A stretch of 64,000 nt of DNA, taken from contig NZ_BBZI01000008.1 in NCBI RefSeq assembly GCF_008974245.1, forward strand, positions 369,475 through 433,474, given 5' to 3'. The DNA is from Streptomyces abyssomicinicus. Lineage in GTDB: Bacteria; Actinomycetota; Actinomycetes; Streptomycetales; Streptomycetaceae. Below are positions 8,455 to 16,827 of this stretch, one piece after another; within the stretch, counting starts at the first letter, position 1; each line of letters opens with the position of its first letter. Made by a program: the position numbers and the translations under genes. The notes below the pieces were generated by a model. It had not been told where the DNA came from. It made no database searches and saw only the letters and a program-made list of their open reading frames with translations.

Positions 8455-9455
8455 CGACACACAGCCGAACGACCACGTACTTCCGGCAGCCGCCCGGACG
8501 GGGACCCGGCTCCGGGCTCTTCCACCCCGCGCTCTTCTACCGCTCCGACCAGGAGTACCTGGACGCCGTGGGCCGTTTCCTGCGCGTGGCCGTCCGCGGC
8601 CGCGGGGACCACGCGCTGGTCGCCGTCCCCGGGCGGCGGCTGGAGCCGCTGCGCGGACTCTTCGAGGGCGTCCGGGGCGGCGAGGGCGACGACCCGGCCG
8701 GACGGATCACCTGGGTCGACATGGAGGAGGCGGGCCGCAACCCCGGCCGCATCCTCTCGCTGTTCCGGGAGTTCGCCGACCGGCACGAGAACTCCGAGTC
8801 CCGCCCGGCCATCGTGGGCGAGCCGCTCTGGGTGGGCCGCGGCACCGCCGAGACCCGGGAGGCGCTGCGGCACGAGGCGCTGGTGAACCTGGCCTTCGCG
8901 GGCCGCCGGGTCAGCGTCCTGTGCCCGTACGACACGGCGCTGCCCGAGCACGTGCTGACGCAGGCCCGTCGCATCCACCCGGTGGTGACCGAGGACGGCA
9001 GGCGGCGGATCAGCCACGAGTACGCCGACCCGCTCGACGTGTGCGGTTCCTTCGACACTCCGCTGCCGGAGCCGTCCGACCCGCTGGTGATCGCTTTCGG
9101 CGAGCACGAGCTGGCGCTGGCGCGCGGCACCGCGGAGGACTGGGCGTCCAGCTGCGGGCTGTCTCCCGCCCGACGCACGGACTGGCTGCTGGCCATCGGC
9201 GAGGCCACCGGGAACTCGGTGCGGCACGGCGGCGGGCAGGGCACGCTGCGGATGTGGCGGACCGGGGACTCCCTGATCGCCGAGATACGCGACGGCGGGC
9301 GGCTGACCGACCCGCTGGTGGGCCGCCGCCGCCCCGACCCCCGGTCGCCGCACGGCGGGCGGGGGGTGTGGATCATGCACCAGCTCTGCGACCTGGTCGA
9401 GATCCGCGCGGAGGCCGGTTCGCTGGTGCTGCGGCTGCACATGACGCTGGACTGA
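8451..9455 (+). CDS. MEDS domain-RsbW-like ATPase, putative sensory anti-sigma factor, 334 aa
   Basis: An N-terminal MEDS domain (about 20-195; FHPALFYRSDQEYLDAVGRF, IVGEPLWVGR, CPYDTALP) is joined to a GHKL ATPase (about 205-330) with the N box IGEATGNSVRHGG, EIRDGG and GGRGVWIMHQL. This layout is known from actinobacterial anti-sigma regulatory proteins: the ATPase half binds a sigma factor or phosphorylates a STAS antagonist, and MEDS supplies the signal. The ATG at 8451 overlaps the previous stop (8452-8454). No sigma gene is adjacent, so the target lies elsewhere. Confidence 0.85.
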   Translation: MTTHSRTTTYFRQPPGRGPGSGLFHPALFYRSDQEYLDAVGRFLRVAVRGRGDHALVAVPGRRLEPLRGLFEGVRGGEGDDPAGRITWVDMEEAGRNPGRILSLFREFADRHENSESRPAIVGEPLWVGRGTAETREALRHEALVNLAFAGRRVSVLCPYDTALPEHVLTQARRIHPVVTEDGRRRISHEYADPLDVCGSFDTPLPEPSDPLVIAFGEHELALARGTAEDWASSCGLSPARRTDWLLAIGEATGNSVRHGGGQGTLRMWRTGDSLIAEIRDGGRLTDPLVGRRRPDPRSPHGGRGVWIMHQLCDLVEIRAEAGSLVLRLHMTLD

Positions 9456-9857
9456 GCGGCAGCCCACGCCGGTACGCCGACGCGGAGCGCGGCCGCCGGG
9501 AGGGTGCCCCGAGCGCAACGCGCGGTCCGGGCGGCGCGGCCGCGGGTTGCGCGGTCCCGAGTGGCGCACGGTCCCGGGCGGCGCGATCCCGAGTGGCGCA
9601 CGGTCCCGGGCGGGCGACGCGGTCACGGGCGGCGCGCGGTCCCGGACGGCGCAGTCCCAGCCGCGCGCGGTCGCGGGCGGCGCGGTCCCAGCCGACGGCG
9701 GTCGCGGCTGACGAGCGGTCGTGAGCGGCGGTCAGGAGCAGCGGTCGTGGTCGGCGGTCCCGGCCGGTGGCGGTCCTGGCCGGCGGGGGTCCCGGCCGGC
9801 GGTCCGGTGTCCTTCGGCGGCGGCGCCCGAGCGGGGGCGGTCCTCCAGGAGCGGCCG
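9456..9857. other. convergent intergenic region, short degenerate repeats, no gene seen
   Basis: 402 bp between two gene ends. It is built from degenerate units of roughly 15-17 bp of the form GGTCCCGgGCGGCGCG/GTGGCGCAC. Several frames stay open only because of the base composition. I see no credible coding sequence. Confidence 0.6.
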
Positions 9858-10403
9858 TCACTCCTCGAAGAGCGGTTGCTGCTCCCCCTCGTCCTGCCGC
9901 CTGACGCGGCGGTTGCGGCTGCCGACCACGGCCGCGGTGGCCGCGCCCACCGCGGCGAAGACGGCCGGCACCATCCAGTCCTTGTTGAAGGCATGTCCGA
10001 ACAGATTGTCGAGCGAGATCCGCCCGGGGCCCGTCACGGCGAGGCTGGCGGCGGTCAGCCCCAGCGAGGCCGCGTACTCGTAGCCGCCACCCTGTGCGAA
10101 GAACCCCTGCGGCGCGTGCACCGCCGCGGCGCCCGCCATCGCGCCGGCCGCCGCCGCGCCGGCCGCGGGTGTGGCCAGCCCGAGCGCCAGCAGCAGTCCA
10201 CCGCCCGCCTCGGAGGCGCCCGCCATGGTGGCGCTGGCCCTCCCGGGCGAGTAGCCGATGGACTCCATCCACTGTCCGGTGCCCTCCAGCCCGTGGCCGC
10301 CGAACCAGCCGAAGAGCTTCTGCGTCCCGTGCGCCACGAGCACGCCGCCGGTGCCCGCCCGAAGCAGCAGCAGACCGAGATCACGCCGGTCGAAACACGT
10401 CAC
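9858..10403 (-). CDS. DoxX family membrane protein, 181 aa
   Basis: Four hydrophobic segments in a DoxX-like layout: LGLLLLRAGTGGVLVAHGTQKLFGWF (the family's start, including the R-A-..-H-G..K pattern), an Ala/Gly-rich second segment, a third near GLTAASLAVTG and a fourth VPAVFAAVGAATAAVVG. The tail is charged. DoxX proteins sit in the cytoplasmic membrane and are linked to thiol/redox homeostasis in some actinobacteria; here the substrate is unknown. The start is GTG at 10403, with GGGAG 6 nt upstream. It is divergent from the phosphatase gene. Confidence 0.85.
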   Translation of the reverse strand: MTCFDRRDLGLLLLRAGTGGVLVAHGTQKLFGWFGGHGLEGTGQWMESIGYSPGRASATMAGASEAGGGLLLALGLATPAAGAAAAGAMAGAAAVHAPQGFFAQGGGYEYAASLGLTAASLAVTGPGRISLDNLFGHAFNKDWMVPAVFAAVGAATAAVVGSRNRRVRRQDEGEQQPLFEE

Positions 10404-10610
10404 GTCGACTCCCTGAACCGATGACCGGTACCAACCGCCACCGAGTCCCCACGTTTCGGCCGTTCCATCCGCGCACGCGAGTGATCTGCGGGTGCGCGGG
10501 GAGGTTACCCAGCCGTCATCTGCATGTCGTGTCCTCAACAACCGGGGGTCGTCCTGTCCCGTTCGAATGCCTTCCGCATCCCGTCCTCGCCCCCGTCCCG
10601 GAAGGCCACC

Positions 10611-12251
10611 ATGGCAGCGCCTGACCGCACGAACTCGCACTCGTCCGAACTCCGCTCGGCGGCACGCGCGTTGGGGCGCCGAAGATTCCTGACCACCACC
10701 GGCGCGGCGGCCGCGCTGGCGTTCGCGGTCAACCTTCCCGGCGCGGGGGCCGCCGCCGCCGACGAACTCGAGCCCGCCCGGCTGACGGAGGACCCGTTCA
10801 CCCTCGGCGTGGCGTCCGGCGACCCGCTGCCCGACTCGGTGGCGCTGTGGACCCGGCTCGCCCCGAGGCCGCTGGAGCTCGACGGCGGGCTGCCGGACCG
10901 GCGGATCTCCGTGCGCTGGGAGATCGCCCACGACGAGCGGTTCCGCCGGATCGCCCGGCGCGGATACGCCTGGGCCCACCCGGAGTTCGACCACTCCGTC
11001 CACGTCGACGTGCGGAACCTGCGGCCGGGCACCGTCTACCACTACCGCTTCCGCGCAGGTGACTGGATCAGCCCGGCCGGCCGCACCCGCACCGCCCCGC
11101 GGACCGGATCCCGGGTGGACGCCCTGAAGTTCGGCCTGGTCTCCTGCCAGCGGTACGACCAGGGCCACTGGACCGCCTACCGGCACCTGGCCGGCGAGGA
11201 CCTGGACGCGGTCTTCCACCTCGGCGACTACCTGTACGAGTACGCGGTCAACGCGCAGGCGGGCGGCCGGGGTTACACGGACCGGGTGATCCCGGCCCAC
11301 TTCAACCACGAGACGGTGACGCTGGAGGACTACCGCCTGCGGTACGCCCTCTACAAGTCCGACCCAGACCTGATCGCCGCCCATCTCGCCCACCCGTTCG
11401 TGGTGACCTGGGACGACCACGAGACGGAGAACAACTACGCGGGCGACACCCCGGAGAACACCGTTCCGCCGGAGGAGTTCCTGCTGCGCCGGGCCGCCGC
11501 GTACCGCGCGTACTGGGAGAACATGCCGCTGCGCGCCGCGCAGCGTCCCGAGGGCGCGGACCTGCGGCTGTACCGCCGCATGCACTGGGGCGACCTCGCA
11601 CAGTTCGACGTCCTGGACACCCGCCAGTACCGCACCGACCAGGCCAACGGGGACGGCTGGAAGACGCCCACCGCCGCGTCCGAGGCCGAGTCGATGACGC
11701 TGACCGGGGCGGAGCAGGAGCGGTGGCTGACGGACGGGTGGCGGCGGTCCTCCGCGCTCTGGAACGTGGTGCCGCAGCAGGTGACCTTCAGCCGCCGCAA
11801 CAACCCGGCGGCGGGCGACACCACCCTCTCCATGGACTCCTGGGACGGCTACCCCGCCTCGCGGCGACGGGTGCTGGAGGGATGGAAGGCGTCCGGCCAG
11901 GAGAACCTGATGGTCCTCACCGGTGACGTCCACGTGCACTACGGCCTGGACATCAAGGAGGACTTCGACGACCCGTCCTCGCGGACGCTGGGCACGGAGG
12001 TCGTCACCTCGTCGGTCTCCTCCGGCGGGAACGGGGCGGAGCGGCCGGCCAACTGGGCGGGGTACCTGGAGCGCAACCCCCACCTGCGGTTCTACAACGG
12101 GCTGCGGGGTTACACGACGGTCGAGCTGGGGCGGCGGGAGGCCCGCACGGAGTTCAAGACCGTCGACCGGGTCACCGTCCCCGGCGCCCCCCTCACCGTC
12201 GCCGGCGCCTTCGTGACCGAATCCGGCAACCCGGGCCTGACACCGGCCTGA
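10611..12251 (+). CDS. secreted PhoD-family alkaline phosphatase/phosphodiesterase, 546 aa
   Basis: A Tat signal (RRRFLTTTGAAAALAF, residues about 23-50) exports it folded. Then comes a PhoD N-terminal beta-domain (FTLGVASGDPLPDSVALWTRL) and a metallophosphatase core with SCQRYDQGHW, HLGDYLYEY, TWDDHETENN and TGDVHVHYG, which carry the Fe/Ca-type metal ligands of PhoD. The family hydrolyses phosphomonoesters and diesters outside the cell, usually under PhoP control during phosphate starvation. GGAAGG precedes the ATG at 10611. The gene ends at a 1-kb repeat region. Confidence 0.93.
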   Translation: MAAPDRTNSHSSELRSAARALGRRRFLTTTGAAAALAFAVNLPGAGAAAADELEPARLTEDPFTLGVASGDPLPDSVALWTRLAPRPLELDGGLPDRRISVRWEIAHDERFRRIARRGYAWAHPEFDHSVHVDVRNLRPGTVYHYRFRAGDWISPAGRTRTAPRTGSRVDALKFGLVSCQRYDQGHWTAYRHLAGEDLDAVFHLGDYLYEYAVNAQAGGRGYTDRVIPAHFNHETVTLEDYRLRYALYKSDPDLIAAHLAHPFVVTWDDHETENNYAGDTPENTVPPEEFLLRRAAAYRAYWENMPLRAAQRPEGADLRLYRRMHWGDLAQFDVLDTRQYRTDQANGDGWKTPTAASEAESMTLTGAEQERWLTDGWRRSSALWNVVPQQVTFSRRNNPAAGDTTLSMDSWDGYPASRRRVLEGWKASGQENLMVLTGDVHVHYGLDIKEDFDDPSSRTLGTEVVTSSVSSGGNGAERPANWAGYLERNPHLRFYNGLRGYTTVELGRREARTEFKTVDRVTVPGAPLTVAGAFVTESGNPGLTPA

Positions 12252-12310
12252 GCCCTGCCCGGACCGGTCCGGGCCCCTGCCTTGACCGGCCTGGACCCTG
12301 CCTGGACCGG

Positions 12311-12660
12311 TCCAGGGCCGGCCTGAGCCGGTCCGGGGCCCGGCCTCGGTCCGGGCTGGGTCTGGGCCGGTCTGGTCAGAGCCGGTCACGGCCGGTAAGC
12401 GCCGGCCGAGCTGGGCCGGGTCAGGGCCGGCCGGGCCTCGCCTGGGCCAGTCAGGGCTGGCCGGGCTGTGCCGAATCAAGGCCCGGGCCGCGGCGCCTCA
12501 CGGCCCGCACGGGCCTGAGCCGGTCCGGGGCGGGCCTCGGCCGGGCTGGATCTGGGCCGGTCTGGTCAGAGCCGGTCACGGCCGGTAAGCACCGACTGGG
12601 CCGAGTCAGGGCCGGCCGGTCAGGGCAAGCCGGGCTGTGCCGAGTCAAGGCCCGGGCCGC
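12311..12660. repeat. imperfect direct repeats, about 85 bp
   Basis: The block at about 12311-12410 (from GGCCTGAGCCGGTCCGGGGC to CACGGCCGGTAAGC) is repeated at about 12510-12595 with a few changes. A third element, GTGCCGA(A/G)TCAAGGCCCG followed by GGCCGCGGCGCCTCACGG, occurs near 12468 and 12634. No gene is seen here. Confidence 0.7.
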
Positions 12661-12784
12661 GGCGCCTCACGGTTCGCACGCCTCCAGGCACCGGTCGCCC
12701 CCGTCTTCGCGGGCGACCGGCCGTCGGAGGCGCCGCCAACCGGGCGGGCCGCGCCGCGGGCGTCACTCGCCGGGAGAGCGGACC
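12655..12784. repeat. diverged copy of the 3' end of the neighbouring oxidoreductase gene and its downstream DNA
   Basis: Positions 12742-12784 match 13281-13325 almost base for base. That includes the complement of the last codons (V-R-x-P-G-E-stop) of the oxidoreductase gene. The flanking CGCCTCCAGGCAC block and its GTCTTCGCGGG also recur (12679 and 13190). Confidence 0.75.
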
Positions 12785-12821
12785 GGCCCGGCTCGGCCCT
12801 GGCCTGGCCCCCCGCCTGGGG

Positions 12822-13150
12822 CCGGTATCGGCCCGGCCCCGGCCGGGCCGCTCAGGGCGGGGCCGGTCAGGGCGGGGCCGGTCAGGGCGGGGCCGGTCAG
12901 GGCGGGGCCGGTCAGGGCCAAGTCACGGCCGGGGCCGGCCTGGCCCGACCGGGGCCGCGGCGGGCCGGGCCCGACCGCGGCCGGTATCGGCCCGGCCCCG
13001 GCCGGGCCGCTCAGGGCGGGGCCGGTCAGGGCGGGGCCGGTCAGGGCGGGGCCGGTCAGGGCGGGGCCGGTCAGGGCGGGGCCGGTCAGGGCCAAGTCAC
13101 GGCCGGGGCCGGCCTGGCCCGACCGGGGCCGCGGCGGGCCGGGCCCGACC
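12822..13150. repeat. tandem duplication of about 160 bp carrying 15-bp minisatellite arrays
   Basis: The unit starting CCGGTATCGGCCCGG at 12822 is repeated directly from 12981. Each copy contains an array of the 15-mer TCAGGGCGGGGCCGG: four units at 12852-12911 and five at 13011-13085. Each array is followed by the same TCAGGGCCAAGTCACGG tail. The copies differ in array length by exactly one unit. Confidence 0.9.
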
Positions 13151-13303
13151 GGCTTCGGCCGACCGGGGCCGCGGCGCCTCACGGCCCGCACGCCTCCAGG
13201 CACCCGTCGCCCATGTCTTCGCGGGGGCGGCCGGCCGCCGAGGGGGCGGGACGGCGCGGGCCGCGCCGCGGGGGCGGAGCGGGGCGGGCCGCGCCGCGGG
13301 GCG

Positions 13304-14296
13304 TCACTCGCCGGGGTAGCGGACCCCGACCTGCGCGCGGATCGCGTCGAGCGTCCGCATGACCCCCAGCGTCGCGTCCAGCGGCACGAGCGCGGACTCC
13401 GTCTCCCCCGCCCGGATCGCCCGCATCACCTCCAGCGCCTCGTGCCGGAAGCTGCTGCGCAGGCCGTCGCCCGGGGCCAGCGCGAACTCCTCCGGTTCCC
13501 GGCCCTCACGGTGCAGGACGAACCGGTCCGCGTGGAAGAAGCCGTCCGGCACGTCGATCCGGCCGCGGGCGCCGGTGATCGAGGCCGTGATCCCCGTCGC
13601 CCCGACGATGGAGCAGTGCACCAGACCGAGAGCACCGCTCTCCCAACCGAGCACCGCTCCGGTCTGGAGGTCGATGCCCTCCGGGGAGAGCACCGACTGC
13701 GCGGTCACCCGCTCCGGCTCGCCCAGCAGCATCTGCGCGAAGGCGATCGGGTACACCCCGAGGTCCAGCAGCGCCCCACCGCCCTGCTCCGGGTCCCGCA
13801 GCCGGTGCGCCACCGGGAAGGGACCGGCCAGCCCGAAGTCGGCCTGCACCGTCCGCACCTCGCCGATCGCGCCGTCGTCCACCAGCTGCCTCATCCGGCG
13901 GACCAGCGGGTTGCACGCGGTCCACATGCCCTCCATCAGGAAGCGCTTCCGGTCCCGCGCCAGCGCGACCAGTTCCTCCGCCTCCCGCAGGTTCAGCGTG
14001 AAGGGCTTCTCGCAGAGCACGTTCCGCCCGGCCTCCAGGCACAGCCCGGCGGCGGCCCGGTGGGCCGTGTGCGGGGTGGCCACGTACACCACGTCGATGT
14101 CCTCGTCGGCGGCGAGCGAGGCCCAGTCGCCGTAGGCCCGCGCTATGCCGAACCGCTCGGCGAAGGCGTCGGCCGACGCCTGGGACCGCGAGCCGACCGC
14201 CACCAGCTCGGCATCCGGGATGTCGACGAGGTCCCCCGCGAACGCGGCCGCGATACCGCCCGTGGCCAGAATTCCCCACCGCACCGTCTCAGCCAT
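13304..14296 (-). CDS. Gfo/Idh/MocA-family NAD(P)-dependent oxidoreductase, 330 aa
   Basis: An N-terminal Rossmann domain opens with VRWGILATGGIAAAFAGDL. The family motif NVLCEKPFTLN (Lys of EKP) follows near residues 93-103, then the substrate domain with EGMWTACNPL and LDLGVYPIAFAQMLLG, where the conserved Asp-x-x-x-Tyr-Pro lies. It probably oxidises or reduces a sugar, inositol or dihydrodiol-like substrate. GAGGAG lies 9 nt before the ATG at 14296. Its last codons are duplicated downstream in the repeat region. Confidence 0.9.
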   Translation of the reverse strand: MAETVRWGILATGGIAAAFAGDLVDIPDAELVAVGSRSQASADAFAERFGIARAYGDWASLAADEDIDVVYVATPHTAHRAAAGLCLEAGRNVLCEKPFTLNLREAEELVALARDRKRFLMEGMWTACNPLVRRMRQLVDDGAIGEVRTVQADFGLAGPFPVAHRLRDPEQGGGALLDLGVYPIAFAQMLLGEPERVTAQSVLSPEGIDLQTGAVLGWESGALGLVHCSIVGATGITASITGARGRIDVPDGFFHADRFVLHREGREPEEFALAPGDGLRSSFRHEALEVMRAIRAGETESALVPLDATLGVMRTLDAIRAQVGVRYPGE

Positions 14297-14769
14297 CGCG
14301 GCCGCTCCTCACTCCGTGGCCCGCCCGGCCCCGGTCACCGACGTGACCAGGCGCGGCGTTCCGACATCAGCCCTGGCGCAGAGCATAGATCGCCCCCCGG
14401 GCCGCCCGGCGGGGGACGCCGGAGACGTCTCAAGGAGCGGGCACCCACGCCGAGGACGGCGACGGTCCCCGGCGGACCCGGGCACAGGCCGAGGGTCCGC
14501 CTGCCCGGCCGCCCGCGGAGCCGGAAGCGGACACGGAACGGACCCCGGAAGGGCCTCCGGACCGACTCCGGGCGCGAGCCGGGCGGGCAGGCGGGCGGGC
14601 AGGCGGGCGGCACGGACGCCCCCGGACCGGAGCCGTGGCGGGCTCGGGGCGGGCTCGGGGCGGGCTCGGACCGAAGCCGTGGCGGGCTCGGGGCGGCGTC
14701 GGGGCGGGCTCCGGGCGGCGTCGAGGGTGGACGCATCGCCGGCCGGGACGGGCGGGGCCCGGACGCTGC
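14297..14769. other. divergent intergenic region, GC-rich, no gene seen
   Basis: About 470 bp between two divergent starts. Its right half consists of GGCGGGCTCGGGGCGGGCTCGG-like repeats. No frame has a start, ribosome-binding site and protein-like composition. Confidence 0.6.
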
Positions 14770-14775
14770 GACAAT
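14770..14775 (+). promoter_or_regulatory. -10 box for a leaderless transcript (Rsm22 gene)
   Basis: GACAAT ends 6 nt before the GTG at 14782. The same hexamer with the same 6-nt spacing stands before the DUF1992 gene at 62826. The first T of the consensus is replaced by G, and I see no clear -35. Confidence 0.4.
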
Positions 14776-14781
14776 CGGGGG

Positions 14782-15804
14782 GTGAACATCGCGCTGTCCC
14801 CCGCCGAGACCCTCCGGACCGCACTCGCGGCGCTGCTCGACGGACTCCCGCCCCGCCAGGCCACCCAGGCCGTCGACCGGCTGATCGCCAACTACCGCGG
14901 CGAGACCCCGACCGACGCCCCGATCCTCCGCGACCGCGCCGACGTCGCGGCGTACGCGGCCTACCGGATGCCGGCCACCTTCGAGGCGGTCCGCTCGGCG
15001 CTGGCGGCGTTCGCCGAGGCCGTCCCGGGCTGGACGCCCGCCTCCCACGTGGACGTCGGCGGCGGCACCGGCGCGGCCACCTGGGCGGTCACCGCCGCCT
15101 GGGACGGCGTGCGGCCGGTCACGGTGCTGGACTGGGCGGAGCCCGCGCTGGCCCTCGGCAAGGAGCTGGCCGCCGCCCACCCGGCGCTCGCCGACGCGCG
15201 CTGGCAGCGCTCACGTATCGGAGCGGCGCTCCAGATCGAGAGCACCGATCTCGTGACGGTCTCCTACGTCCTCGGCGAGCTCACCGAGCAGGACCGCGCC
15301 CATGTCGTGGACGCCGCCGCCGGCGCCGCCCGCTCGGTCGTGGTGGTCGAACCCGGCACCCCCGACGGCTACGCCCGGGTGATCGCCGCCCGGGACCGTC
15401 TGATCGCCGCGGGCTTCCGGGTCGCCGCGCCCTGCCCGCACAGCGCGGCCTGCCCGATCGTGCCGGGCGAGGACTGGTGCCACTTCTCCGCCCGGGTCAG
15501 CCGCTCCTCCCTGCACCGCCGGGTGAAGGCCGGTTCGCTGTCCTACGAGGACGAGAAGTTCAGCTACGTCGCCGCCACCAGGCTGCCGGTGACGGATGTC
15601 TCCCCCGCCCCGGCGCGGGTGGTGCGCCGCCCGCAGATCCGCAAGGGGCAGGTGCTGCTGGACCTCTGCGAGGCCGAGGAGCAGCTGCGCCGCCACACGG
15701 TCACCAAGCGCCACGGCGACCTCTACAAGGCCGCGCGGGACGCCGACTGGGGGGACTCGTGGCCGCCCGCGGAGCCCGGCAATTACCATGAAATCAGGCA
15801 ATGA
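14782..15804 (+). CDS. Rsm22/METTL17-family putative ribosome-assembly methyltransferase-like protein, 340 aa
   Basis: Class I SAM-type motif VDVGGGTGAATWA (about residues 91-103), then VTVLDWAEP, LVTVSYVLGEL and VVVVEPGTPDGY, the typical Rsm22 sequence. A cysteine set follows: C218, C224, C233 and C296. Its spacing (6, 9, 63) is close to that of the 4Fe-4S ligands of human METTL17. The family acts in small-ribosomal-subunit assembly. The GTG start has a GACAAT box 6 nt upstream; a longer reading frame upstream is only GC-rich repeat. Function in bacteria is inferred. Confidence 0.88.
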   Translation: MNIALSPAETLRTALAALLDGLPPRQATQAVDRLIANYRGETPTDAPILRDRADVAAYAAYRMPATFEAVRSALAAFAEAVPGWTPASHVDVGGGTGAATWAVTAAWDGVRPVTVLDWAEPALALGKELAAAHPALADARWQRSRIGAALQIESTDLVTVSYVLGELTEQDRAHVVDAAAGAARSVVVVEPGTPDGYARVIAARDRLIAAGFRVAAPCPHSAACPIVPGEDWCHFSARVSRSSLHRRVKAGSLSYEDEKFSYVAATRLPVTDVSPAPARVVRRPQIRKGQVLLDLCEAEEQLRRHTVTKRHGDLYKAARDADWGDSWPPAEPGNYHEIRQ

Positions 15805-15910
15805 CCTCCGATCCGCTCGCCAGGTGTCTTTTGGCCGGCCGGCCCAGGAGGAACGTGACGGTGCGACCATGGGGCATGCTGTCCGCACCATCGGCGAGGC
15901 GAGGGGATAG

Positions 15911-16639
15911 ATGAGCGCGACGTTCGGCGGCCGTCCCGGCCGGCAGAGCAGGATCTCCCAGTGGCTGCGCGGACGCCGTCCGCAGGAGGCCACGGGCGCG
16001 GAGGACCGCGAGGCCCTGCTGCTGGCCGCCGCCGCCGCGGGGCTGCCGCTCGCGCCGGCGGCCCACCCGGTCGGCTACCGGTGTTCGTGCGAGCGCGTGG
16101 GCTGTCCCACCCCGGCCCGGCACCCGGTCTCCTTCGCTTGGCAGACCCAGTCGACCACCGACGCCGCGCAGGTCGGGCGCTGGGCGAGCGGCGACCCGGA
16201 GGCCAACTTCATCACCGCCACCGGCATGCTCCACGACGTGCTCGACGTCCCGCTGGAGGCGGGCCGGGCGGCGCTGGGGCGGCTGCTGGAGCAGGACGTC
16301 GAGGTCGGCCCGGTCGCCGAGAGCGACGACGGCCGGATGTTCTTCTTCACGCAGACCCGTGGCACGCCCGAGGACGAGGACGAGTGGTGGCCCTGCGAGC
16401 TGGACTCCCACCCCGAGACGACGGAGGAGCATCCGGGGCTGCGCTGGCACTGCCGCGGCTCCTACGTCCTGGTGCCGCCCGCCCGCCTGCCCGGTGACGA
16501 CGGCCGGTCGGTCCGGTGGCTGCGCGGCCCGGAGCACGCGCTGCCGGAGCCCCTCATCCTCCTCGAGACCCTCACCGACGCCTGCGAGAAGTACGCCGGC
16601 GAGGAACCGGCCGGCGCGGTCTGGCCCCTCCAGCGCTGA
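15911..16639 (+). CDS. stand-alone prim-pol (bifunctional DNA primase/polymerase N-terminal-like) protein, 242 aa
   Basis: Resembles the archaeo-eukaryotic primase-polymerase domain found alone in many Streptomyces. Features are LLLAAAAAGLPLAPAAHPVG at the start, a CSCERVGCPTPARHP segment (three Cys and a His, zinc-knuckle-like), WQTQSTTDAAQVGRWASGDPEANFITATG, and HDVLDVPLEAG where the acidic active-site strand would be. The classic hD-x-D triad is degenerate, so catalysis is uncertain. GAGGCGAGGGG precedes the ATG. It is followed by a 31-bp repeat. Confidence 0.78.
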   Translation: MSATFGGRPGRQSRISQWLRGRRPQEATGAEDREALLLAAAAAGLPLAPAAHPVGYRCSCERVGCPTPARHPVSFAWQTQSTTDAAQVGRWASGDPEANFITATGMLHDVLDVPLEAGRAALGRLLEQDVEVGPVAESDDGRMFFFTQTRGTPEDEDEWWPCELDSHPETTEEHPGLRWHCRGSYVLVPPARLPGDDGRSVRWLRGPEHALPEPLILLETLTDACEKYAGEEPAGAVWPLQR

Positions 16640-16709
16640 CCCCACCGGCCGCGCACCCGGCGATTGCGGCAACGGCACCCATCCGGAACAGCACCCGTCC
16701 GGCCCGGCC

Positions 16710-16785
16710 CTCTCCGCGCAGGCACTCGCCGGTCCCGGCCCTCTCCGCGCAGGCACTCGCCGGTCCCGGCCCTCTCCGCGCAGGT
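16710..16785. repeat. 31-bp tandem repeat, about 2.5 copies
   Basis: CTCTCCGCGCAGG recurs at 16710, 16741 and 16772. The first two copies are joined by the identical CACTCGCCGGTCCCGGCC. The period is exactly 31 bp. It lies between two convergent genes. Confidence 0.85.
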
Positions 16786-16827
16786 CCGGCCCCTGCCCGC
16801 CCCCGCCGTCCGGCCCGAGCCGTCCGG

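Noticed and set aside
9456..9857. Possible CRISPR-like array of short repeats between 9.5 and 9.8 kb.
   Set aside because: Units are degenerate, about 15-17 bp and contiguous, with no unique spacers and no cas genes.
10490..10530. Possible PHO box (GTTACCCAGCC GTCATCTGCAT) upstream of the PhoD phosphatase.
   Set aside because: The 11-bp units match GTTCACC poorly. PhoP control is likely from the gene's function, but the site is not convincing by eye.
12637..13362. Open frames across the minisatellite region on both strands.
   Set aside because: They encode only repeats such as GGAGQ and TGPAL created by a 15-bp period; no start signals.
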